A DNA stretch of 25,839 nt, taken from the IMG/VR virus record IMGVR_UViG_3300009605_000123, positions 1 to 25,839 of that record; one strand, written 5' to 3'. A program made the translations under genes and the position numbers. The DNA comes from a virus. The notes under the pieces are model-generated. The model saw nothing but the letters and a program-made list of their open reading frames with translations, searched no databases and was not told where the DNA came from. Below, one piece after another: positions 1-6,508 of the stretch. Within the stretch, counting starts at the first letter, position 1. Every line of letters begins with the position of its first letter.

Positions 1-252
1 CTTCTCAAACAATGCTTCAATTTTTTTAGTGTTTTCATTAGAAACAATACGGTTCTCATTGATCTCACTATTTTTTTCTTTTGCTTCTATGAAGTTATTA
101 GTAATTTTTTCTTCTGATTTTTCCAATAATCTTTTGAGTTCGTCAAGCTCCCTGCGTAAGTAACTCGTCTCAGCTTGCACCATAGTAAAAGAAATAATAA
201 CAATAAGTCCCCCACCAACAATGGTAAGTAAGGGTTCAAGAAATCCGTCCAC
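1..252 (-). CDS. membrane-anchored coiled-coil protein, partial at left edge
   Basis: The reading frame runs off the left end of the window; 84 codons are visible. I place the start at a GTG at 250-252 because an AGGA Shine-Dalgarno lies 7 nt upstream, between it and the previous stop, and no ATG in this frame fits. Residues about 8-25 form one hydrophobic segment (LLTIVGGGLIVIISFTMV). The rest is charged and helical (SYLRRELDELKRLLEKSEEK onward), a likely coiled coil. This layout suits a phage inner-membrane accessory, for example a lysis or ejection protein, but no family is recognised. It follows another single-TM protein, which hints at a membrane-related end of the tail operon. Confidence 0.6.
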   Translation of the reverse strand, partial: MDGFLEPLLTIVGGGLIVIISFTMVQAETSYLRRELDELKRLLEKSEEKITNNFIEAKEKNSEINENRIVSNENTKKIEALFEK

Positions 253-261
253 ATATCATTC

Positions 262-714
262 CTAATAAGTTGCTACAAAAAAAAGGACACCGCCAACAAA
301 GCAAAGCCCACAAAGAGTAATAAAAAAGGTTTGGAATATTTCATTAAGCATTTTCCTCCGATTATACGCTTCTTTAGCTAATTGCTTTTCAGCTTCCTCT
401 CTTCTTTTTTTCGCATCACTTTGCCATTTGAGCCAATCTACATGAAGGTTAGGTCTGCCTGAGTAAATCATTATCTCGTATAGTTCTTTTTCTTTCTTTC
501 TTATTTCTTCTTGAGCGCAAAACTCGTCCCATAAAGCATGATCTTTATAACCACCCTTAGACTTTTGTGTTGCGTTTACTGCTTTTTGAATATTTGATTT
601 AGCATTAAAAAAACTGTCAACAGCCTTTCCTGCATCCATCAATTCTTTTCCGTCTTCGATTGCCGACTTAATCGCTTTGAAAGCCGTTATTGCTATACCT
701 AATTCTGCAATCAT
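262..714 (-). CDS. small protein with C-terminal membrane segment
   Basis: A 150-aa protein of unknown function. The N-terminal 30 residues (IAELGIAITAFKAIKSAIED) look like an amphipathic or weakly hydrophobic helix. The middle, about residues 70-125, is strongly charged and helical with many Lys, Arg and Glu. Residues about 128-149 (FFITLCGLCFVGGVLFFVA) are a clear membrane segment ending almost at the C-terminus, as in tail-anchored proteins. The ATG lies 2 nt after the previous stop with no good Shine-Dalgarno, so translation is probably coupled. Together with the truncated gene downstream this may be a lysis or DNA-ejection pair; that is inference from position and topology only. Confidence 0.7.
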   Translation of the reverse strand: MIAELGIAITAFKAIKSAIEDGKELMDAGKAVDSFFNAKSNIQKAVNATQKSKGGYKDHALWDEFCAQEEIRKKEKELYEIMIYSGRPNLHVDWLKWQSDAKKRREEAEKQLAKEAYNRRKMLNEIFQTFFITLCGLCFVGGVLFFVATY

Positions 715-716
715 AA

Positions 717-992
717 CTACACTGTCACCGAAACAGTTCCAATAGATCCTGTTGCAGTAATTCCTGATAATGATATTTCATTAGCAACTGTAACTTTTAC
801 AAACCCATCATGTTGGTAAAGTGCCCCGTTCTTCAGGTTAATATTATTAGTAGGCAAGTCTGATAAGAATCTTTCTTTATTATTTATTTGAGAGACAAGA
901 AGAGAAAACTGTCTTGTTATTTCATCAAAATAAGTTTGATCATACTCTTTAGGAGGAGATCCAAATCGAGGTGGAGCAACTCTTGATGACAT
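717..992 (-). CDS. small structural-type protein ending in a tail-repeat unit
   Basis: A 91-aa protein whose ATG overlaps the stop of the upstream 633-aa gene (TAATG). The N-terminal half (APPRFGSPPKEYDQTYFDEI) is followed by a helical stretch (TRQFSLLVSQINNKERFLSD). The last 15 residues (ITATGSIGTVSVTV) match the 22-aa repeat of the 755-aa tail protein encoded at 6509-8776. The match extends to DNA: 733-757 and 6708-6732 agree at 22 of 25 bases by my alignment. I infer a virion or tail-associated protein bearing a single copy of the beta repeat. Its real role is not recognised. Confidence 0.75.
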   Translation of the reverse strand: MSSRVAPPRFGSPPKEYDQTYFDEITRQFSLLVSQINNKERFLSDLPTNNINLKNGALYQHDGFVKVTVANEISLSGITATGSIGTVSVTV

Positions 993-2893
993 TATCTTCT
1001 ACCATCTGCTCTGATTTCTATTCTTGGTGTGCCCAATCTCCATTGAACACCCGTTGCACTTGATTCAACCCTTATTGCAATAGATCTTCCTCTGAGTCTT
1101 ACAAAAGCCTCGTTTGTGAATTGCTCTATAACAGTGGAAGAACCCGCTACACTTTGCGTAACAGTGCTTGGATCTGTAGTTAAGTAACTAGCACCGGGAA
1201 AGTTTCTTGATTTAAGAGTAGCAACAACACTAGGTGTAGTACTTGTTGATCCTGAGAAAGTAAAATCAGGTATTAATTTACTTACAAAAGAAAATCTATT
1301 GCCATCTTCTATGTCAAACTGAGAACTTTCTATATGACTAGTTATACCAACTTCAGGAGTAACACTTCCATCATTTAAACCAAATTCATGGTTATATAGA
1401 TACCCTCCTGATGCGGCTATAGGATAATCGTTTACACCCCTGTCCAACCAAACCGTTCTTGACAAATTTCCAAAATACCAAGTTTGATCAAGGTAATTAT
1501 AAACAACATATCTATCATTTTCTGTAGATGAAGAAGAAGGGTAAAACCACCAAACTTCAGAAAAACTTGAGTTAAGTCCTGCTGTTGCTTTTTCTTTTTG
1601 CTCAAGATTAAAATCATTAAAAACATAATTTTTTACAGGGCACGGTATTGTAGATACACGACCATTATAAATATAAAAATCTTGGCTACCCATCCATATT
1701 ACAGAGTCATCTACAGCTATTGATGAGAGAGGACTCATAATTGATGTATTCATTGATATTTGATCTATACCAAATATAAAAGGATCTCCTACATAAGTCA
1801 TATTATGTAAAGAAGCATCAGTAAATATAAGTATTCCCTGTTTAGTTTCTACAGCAGTAATTATTTCCGAACCTGACCCAAGCCTTAATTCACCTGCGGT
1901 ATTCTCAGATGATGCCGCCCAAGTAAAAGGATCTTCCTGAGAAGAAAATCTTATTAGAAGAGGATCTTGTGTTCCTATAGTTGTCTGACCATCACAACCA
2001 AAAGCTATAACATGACGATCTACATCAGATACCAGTATTTGTTTAGCTATTGTTGGGCAAGTTGCATCATTTGTTAAAGAAAAGAAAGTGGATGCCGCTG
2101 TATTTAAAGAGACCGCCCTTTGCGTGGCAGATGCAGTACTTTTATCAAAATAAAAAATACCTCCATTTCTTACATTGATTAAAAGGTCTTCTCCAAAATT
2201 GTCATGTGACCATATACGCATAATATCACTTGCAGAACTTAGTGCATAACCTGTTCCCCAACCTTCTGTTGAAGCATCAGTTCCCGGCTGTCTTCCCCAG
2301 TTACCTACACCCCAACCTGTTCCAAACACAGAAGTATCAAGACCAACATTTATTTGATATGCCGCACTTACACTTCCACCACCACCCGCTCCGCTTCCTG
2401 AAGCATTACTGTCGGCAGTTATAGTATAAGTATTTCCCGATCCTGAATAAGTAATTTGAAACTCTTTATTCAAATCAAGACCATTAACAGCACTTCCACC
2501 TGAAAAAGTTACAAAATCATTGGTGACATAACCACCATTAGCATCAGTAACCGTAACAATATTAGAACCGCTTGAAGTTGTAAAAGGATTAGAAGCAAGA
2601 GTAACAGTAGAACGAATAGGAGTTATATCCCGATAAGCCCCACCTGTCTGAATGTAATATTTTAAATTAGTTCCAAGACCTATTACATTGGCACCTGATA
2701 AAGAAACATATTGAATAATAGCTCTTGCTGTTCCAAGAAAAACATTAAAAGACTGCTTGACCCACCCACCTATTTTTTCAGGAAATCCTAATCTAAATCT
2801 TATTTTATCACAATCAAACCAACCACCATCATTAGAATAAGAAGTGTTATCCCTGACTATTCCCGGTTTAAACTGTAAGTTCTTTAAAGGCAT
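992..2893 (-). CDS. large tail protein, propeller/nozzle-like (P22 gp10-like by inference)
   Basis: A 633-aa protein rich in beta-type sequence with no signal peptide. The N-terminus (residues 1-50, with NLQFKPGIVRDNTSYSNDGGW and FRLGFPEKIGGWVK) resembles podovirus tail-hub proteins of the packaged-DNA-stabilisation/nozzle type, which are beta-propellers. Segments such as DPLLIRFSSQEDPFTWA and VIWMGSQDFYIYNGR look like propeller blades. A Ser/Thr/Gly-rich insertion at about 95-180 (FTTSSGSNIVTVTDANGGYV) may be an extra domain. The start has no clear Shine-Dalgarno and lies 6 nt after the previous stop, suggesting coupling. Two adaptor-like proteins elsewhere in the cluster support a podovirus-style tail. 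The exact family is inferred from memory of sequence patterns. Confidence 0.7.
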   Translation of the reverse strand: MPLKNLQFKPGIVRDNTSYSNDGGWFDCDKIRFRLGFPEKIGGWVKQSFNVFLGTARAIIQYVSLSGANVIGLGTNLKYYIQTGGAYRDITPIRSTVTLASNPFTTSSGSNIVTVTDANGGYVTNDFVTFSGGSAVNGLDLNKEFQITYSGSGNTYTITADSNASGSGAGGGGSVSAAYQINVGLDTSVFGTGWGVGNWGRQPGTDASTEGWGTGYALSSASDIMRIWSHDNFGEDLLINVRNGGIFYFDKSTASATQRAVSLNTAASTFFSLTNDATCPTIAKQILVSDVDRHVIAFGCDGQTTIGTQDPLLIRFSSQEDPFTWAASSENTAGELRLGSGSEIITAVETKQGILIFTDASLHNMTYVGDPFIFGIDQISMNTSIMSPLSSIAVDDSVIWMGSQDFYIYNGRVSTIPCPVKNYVFNDFNLEQKEKATAGLNSSFSEVWWFYPSSSSTENDRYVVYNYLDQTWYFGNLSRTVWLDRGVNDYPIAASGGYLYNHEFGLNDGSVTPEVGITSHIESSQFDIEDGNRFSFVSKLIPDFTFSGSTSTTPSVVATLKSRNFPGASYLTTDPSTVTQSVAGSSTVIEQFTNEAFVRLRGRSIAIRVESSATGVQWRLGTPRIEIRADGRR

Positions 2894-2899
2894 CGTGGA

Positions 2900-3199
2900 T
2901 CACGGTTTAGGGTACTTGGCTTTAATCGTATTAATAGTGTTTTGCCAAATTTTCGTACCGTTTTTCTGATCGTCATACCAAAGTTCCCACTGATTTAACT
3001 TGTCGTATTCTGCTTTACGTTTTCTTGCATAATCTTGTGCATCCCACGCTGTTTTAAGTTCTGCTTGCTTTGCTTGTATTGCTGATTTTGAAATTGGAGT
3101 TGTGCCACCTACCCATTCAATCGTGTCAATATTTTCATTATTAACATTGACTAAGGCGTTTGGATTAATTGCTAGAATCGCATCAATTACATCTTTCAT
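2900..3199 (-). CDS. small helical protein of the fibre module (copy 2)
   Basis: A 99-aa protein paralogous to the 98-aa protein at 4377-4673. Both share a start like AILAINPNALVNV, a central AELKTAWDAQDYARKRKAEY segment and an end of the type IKAKYPKP. Such short proteins follow tail-fibre genes in many phages and resemble XkdW-like or fibre-assembly proteins; a chaperone or fibre-tip role is therefore plausible but unproven. This copy diverges after the RKRKAEY motif: it reads KLNQWELWYDDQKNG where the paralog has PSIEDQLDKIYHSG. It sits 6 nt after the stop of a 175-aa fibre-like protein, repeating the fibre-then-small-protein order seen upstream. Confidence 0.75.
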   Translation of the reverse strand: MKDVIDAILAINPNALVNVNNENIDTIEWVGGTTPISKSAIQAKQAELKTAWDAQDYARKRKAEYDKLNQWELWYDDQKNGTKIWQNTINTIKAKYPKP

Positions 3200-3205
3200 G
3201 TCACC

Positions 3206-3733
3206 TCATGCTCCGATTTCATAGGCGGTTAAAGTTGAAATAGGGTTATCCCTGCCATCATCGTTGTCTGAGTTAATTTTTAACGGATAGCTCCCTGCAC
3301 TTGTTCTTGCACTACTTTTCATTTGAACTTTGTAAGTAATCTGTGATGTGGTTGAAGGAGAATCCAAAAAACTTGAAGTTGTTGAACGCACACACCTATC
3401 TGAAATAACTTCAGTAGTCATAAATGCGGCATTGTAGGCACTAAACGGACTGCTCCCTGTTGTTCCGATCCCTACGGCTGTGGAATCACGCATAAACCGG
3501 AAACCCATACCATTTAAGTACCACCAATCGCCTCCGAAATGCACAAGCGCAATAAGAAATATTTTATTAGAAGATGCTGTAGGAGTAATATTCAAAGTTA
3601 AATTTGTTATATCTGTAAAAGTTCCATTAGCGGCGGTGCTACTTTGCTGACCCGTTAAAACTGCTTGGACAACTTGCATAACACCACCGACAAAACCCGT
3701 GACTGTTCCGTTTCCATTTAAAACTAAAGCCAT
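3206..3733 (-). CDS. tail fibre-like or receptor-binding structural protein
   Basis: A 175-aa beta-rich, Ser/Thr/Gly-rich protein without membrane segments. The N-terminus MALVLNGNGTVTGF is a motif seen at the start of many marine phage fibre-like proteins. It continues with strand-like segments (ITNLTLNITPTASSNKIFLI) and a compact C-terminal end (NPISTLTAYEIGA). It lies inside the fibre module between two paralogous fibre proteins and the small helical proteins. I infer a distal tail or receptor-binding component. The fold and receptor cannot be determined from sequence. Confidence 0.75.
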   Translation of the reverse strand: MALVLNGNGTVTGFVGGVMQVVQAVLTGQQSSTAANGTFTDITNLTLNITPTASSNKIFLIALVHFGGDWWYLNGMGFRFMRDSTAVGIGTTGSSPFSAYNAAFMTTEVISDRCVRSTTSSFLDSPSTTSQITYKVQMKSSARTSAGSYPLKINSDNDDGRDNPISTLTAYEIGA

Positions 3734-3737
3734 AAAC

Positions 3738-4373
3738 TTATCCTATTGATGTAATGCTTAAAGTTGGTCTGCGTAAAGAACTTGGTGAAGACCCATTAAT
3801 ACCACTTCTTGTAATGTGCAAAGCACTTTCGTAATCAGTTGAATGCTCTCCATACTGTAGTTTTATTGTTTTTGCAGAAGTCCAAGAAGCTACTCGTCCA
3901 GTATCCGTATCGGCTGATCCACCAATAGCAAAGACCCAATGGAAAGAATAATATCCATCACTATAAGCTTGACCAGTTCTTTTTGTAGATACAGAATTAG
4001 CTACTACCGTCCCATCTAAAACTAGCTGAAAACAAGATATTGCATTGTTTTCTTCTGCATTATTGGCGAAATTAAACTCATAAATAACTTGTTTAGTTCC
4101 TGTTGGTGGCGTGTAAGAAATACTACTCCCAGTAACATCTGCAAAAGTAGTTGTACCAAGTTGTGTACCTGAAACATTGCTCAATGTATAGGTTCCACTT
4201 GGTACTGTTACAGAAGAGCCATCACAAACGCCACTAAAACTTTCTATTACTGTACCACCACCAAACAATACTAAACTTCTGTCAGCCGGGATATCACCAC
4301 TTGTCAATTTAGCATAATAAGAATCACCGCCACTGTCTTTCAAGCTCATGGTGCTTGTAATGATTTCGCTCAT
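3738..4373 (-). CDS. fibre protein, paralog B
   Basis: A 211-aa beta-rich protein clearly paralogous to the 206-aa protein at 4678-5298. Shared landmarks in order: FGGGTVxESFS followed by CDGSxxTVPSG near residues 37-60, GSSISYTPPTGTK and VIYEF near 82-100, then IGGSA, GRxASWTSAKT in the second half, and the C-terminal end LSITSIG. The middle of the second half and the N-terminal 30 residues are the most divergent, as expected where host or receptor contacts vary. The family is typical of phage tail fibres and appendages. It is followed 4 nt later by another fibre-like gene. Confidence 0.8.
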   Translation of the reverse strand: MSEIITSTMSLKDSGGDSYYAKLTSGDIPADRSLVLFGGGTVIESFSGVCDGSSVTVPSGTYTLSNVSGTQLGTTTFADVTGSSISYTPPTGTKQVIYEFNFANNAEENNAISCFQLVLDGTVVANSVSTKRTGQAYSDGYYSFHWVFAIGGSADTDTGRVASWTSAKTIKLQYGEHSTDYESALHITRSGINGSSPSSLRRPTLSITSIG

Positions 4374-4376
4374 TTT

Positions 4377-4673
4377 TTACCCCTTGGGATACTTATCTTT
4401 AACTGCTTTAATATCAGCTTTCCACGCATCAATCCCGCTATGATAAATTTTATCTAATTGATCTTCGATAGACGGATATTCTGTTTTGCGCTTTCGTTGA
4501 TAAGCTAATTTATCGTAAGCTGTTTTCAATTCTGCGGCTTTGTTAGCCACAACAGTCATATCTAAAGAAATGGGTTTGTGATCTTTATCCAACGCTTCAA
4601 CAGGGTCATTAAAAGCGGTAATCGCATTCGGATACAGTTGAAGGACTGCTTTTTGGTGAAATAATATACTCAT
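4377..4673 (-). CDS. small helical protein of the fibre module (copy 1)
   Basis: A 98-aa protein lying between the two paralogous fibre genes, with 3-4 nt spacing on both sides. Its middle (AELKTAYDKLAYQRKRKTEYPSI region, about 47-70) and its end (KADIKAVKDKYPKG) match the 99-aa protein at 2900-3199. The pattern, short helical protein following a fibre gene, suggests fibre assembly or tip function, of the XkdW-like type; this is inference. This copy carries the fuller YPSIEDQLDKIYHSG segment, which I take as the family's usual form, whereas the other copy has changed it. Confidence 0.75.
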   Translation of the reverse strand: MSILFHQKAVLQLYPNAITAFNDPVEALDKDHKPISLDMTVVANKAAELKTAYDKLAYQRKRKTEYPSIEDQLDKIYHSGIDAWKADIKAVKDKYPKG

Positions 4674-4677
4674 AAAA

Positions 4678-5298
4678 TTACCCTATGCTCGTGATCGAAA
4701 GTTGCGGTTGTTGAAACTGATTAGAAGAACTACCATCAAATTCATACGCATTAAATAAGATAGCTTCATAGCTTGCAGAATAATCTCTTGCTTGAATTTT
4801 TAAAGTTTTTGCAGAAGTCCAAGAAGCTAGTCTTCCCGTAGCTGTTACAGCAGACCCTCCAATGTTGATACTCCACTTTAAAGTTCTCATTCCAAAATCT
4901 CCAATGTAACTTGCTAAAGTGTTTCTAAAATTTGTAACTTCATCACTGTCAATATAAAATTTAAAGTGTGCATAAGGGTATGTATCTCCTCTACCGCCAT
5001 TAAAACTAAATTCATAAATGACATTTTTAGTCCCGGTGGGAGGGGTATAAGAAATTGAACTTCCATTTGCATCGGCATAAGTCGTTGAAAGTGTTTGTGA
5101 TGCAGTCACATTGCCAACAGTATAAGAGCCACTAGGAACTGTAATAGTAGAGCCATCACACGGAGTTGAAAAACTTTCTAAAACAGTTCCACCGCCAAAG
5201 AATGTAATCTCTCTGCCTGACCCACCAATAGAGGAAGGAGCTTTAAGTGCAACAGTATTTGAACCACCACCTGTCTCTGTAAGATTAATACTACTCAT
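4678..5298 (-). CDS. fibre protein, paralog A
   Basis: A 206-aa protein starting MSSINLTETGGGSNTVAL. It shares with the gene at 3738-4373 the blocks FFGGGTVLESFS, CDGSTITVPSGSYT, NGSSISYTPPTGTK, GRLASWTSAKTLKI and the terminal LSITSIG. The two are tandem duplicates, separated by a small helical protein that also exists in two copies. Its ATG overlaps the end of the 387-aa fibre gene by 4 nt, so the pair is likely co-translated. A role as a short fibre or appendage bound to the tail is inferred from the family style and location. Confidence 0.8.
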   Translation of the reverse strand: MSSINLTETGGGSNTVALKAPSSIGGSGREITFFGGGTVLESFSTPCDGSTITVPSGSYTVGNVTASQTLSTTYADANGSSISYTPPTGTKNVIYEFSFNGGRGDTYPYAHFKFYIDSDEVTNFRNTLASYIGDFGMRTLKWSINIGGSAVTATGRLASWTSAKTLKIQARDYSASYEAILFNAYEFDGSSSNQFQQPQLSITSIG

Positions 5299-6458
5299 AG
5301 AATCACCAACCTTCCATTTGCACCCATCGTTATTGTAACACCACTATTCACTGTGATAGGCCCAGTAGTCATGGCACTTGCTGAAATAGTAGTATTTGTT
5401 GCTAATGTTTGTGCATTTTCATAAAAAACATCATTTGTTGTTCCACCACCTATACTACCCCAAGCATCAGTATATCCTTCAAAAGCACCTGTGGTACTAT
5501 TATATCTAAAATCACCTGCGGCAGGACTTGAGTTTCTTTGTGCAGTTGTTCCTACGGGAACTTTAATAGAACCTGTACCACTAAAGTCTGTGCCATCGGC
5601 TGTGGTTTCAATTCTTAAACTTCCATTATGATATAGCTTAGGAACATAATTAGTATTATCTACCGCTATAGCAATATTAGAACCTACCGTTGAGCCTGTT
5701 CCTATAAGCAGATCATCTGCGGAATCATCTAATGCAATATAAAAATCAGTAGCATTACCATCAAATACTATTTTTGTATCTTCTGCCCCTGCATCCCCGA
5801 TAGTTAAGGTAGGAGTAGTGCCTGACATAATAACATCAGAAGTTATTGAAATATTAGTATCATCTGCTGTTATGGTATCTAACGCTATACTACCTACATT
5901 AGTTATATTCGCATCATTAAAAGATGTTGCACCTAATGTATTCGATGCACCTGTGGATGTAATACCGGCAGAAGCCGTAACCGCACCTGTTAAAGTAGAT
6001 GCCCCGGCTACGCCTAAAGTACCTGCTAATGAAAGGTTAGTGAAAGCATCTATCATAGCACCACCGGAACCTGCACCATCTGAATAAATAGCTTTTGTTT
6101 CACCATTAGCTATAGTTACAGTGGCACCACTTCCCTGTTTTATTATTATATTTTGTGAGCCTGAAGTTGAATTTTGTATTAACCAAAGTTTACTAACTGT
6201 ATTGGGAGCTATTGTTATAGTGCAAGCAGAATCAAGCGTTCCTGTATACTTTAAAAATATAGATCTACCGGGATCAGTAGCACCATCAGCTATAGTTGTT
6301 GTATGCGTATCTGCATTGGTGGTAATACCCTCAGTACCATAACCAAATGCTTCAGCGATTAACTCAAGATTTTCATTGGTAGTTGTGCCCCAAGAACCTG
6401 CCTGTTCTCCATCGCCTATCTCTTCAAGCCTAAGATTATTTACAAAAGTACTTGCCAT
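5295..6458 (-). CDS. tail fibre protein
   Basis: A 387-aa protein with the layout of long tail fibres from marine phages. The N-terminal domain (FVNNLRLEEIGDGEQAGSWG, then TTTNENLELIAEAFGYG) probably attaches to the virion. The middle, about 140-215, has repeated strand-turn units (LAGTLGVAGASTLTGAVTAS and similar). Segments such as RIETTADGTDFSGTGSIKVP, GTTAQRNSSPAAGDFRYNST and TGAFEGYTDAWGSIGG near 285-340 are common in phage fibre ends. The ATG has a good GAGGA Shine-Dalgarno 6 nt upstream. The upstream gap of 50 nt holds one copy of the palindromic element described separately. Confidence 0.85.
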   Translation of the reverse strand: MASTFVNNLRLEEIGDGEQAGSWGTTTNENLELIAEAFGYGTEGITTNADTHTTTIADGATDPGRSIFLKYTGTLDSACTITIAPNTVSKLWLIQNSTSGSQNIIIKQGSGATVTIANGETKAIYSDGAGSGGAMIDAFTNLSLAGTLGVAGASTLTGAVTASAGITSTGASNTLGATSFNDANITNVGSIALDTITADDTNISITSDVIMSGTTPTLTIGDAGAEDTKIVFDGNATDFYIALDDSADDLLIGTGSTVGSNIAIAVDNTNYVPKLYHNGSLRIETTADGTDFSGTGSIKVPVGTTAQRNSSPAAGDFRYNSTTGAFEGYTDAWGSIGGGTTNDVFYENAQTLATNTTISASAMTTGPITVNSGVTITMGANGRLVIL

Positions 6459-6480
6459 AACATTTCCTCATTTCAGCACA

Positions 6481-6496
6481 AAATACCTAGGTATTT
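6481..6496. repeat. intergenic palindrome, copy 1 (perfect)
   Basis: AAATACCTAGGTATTT is a perfect 16-bp palindrome in the 50-nt gap between the 755-aa repeat protein and the 387-aa fibre gene. It is one of four related intergenic sites sharing the core TAC-CTAG/CTAA-GTA. A dimeric protein-binding site is the simplest reading. A small RNA hairpin with a CUAG loop is also possible. Confidence 0.8.
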
Positions 6497-6508
6497 ATTG
6501 CGCTAAGT

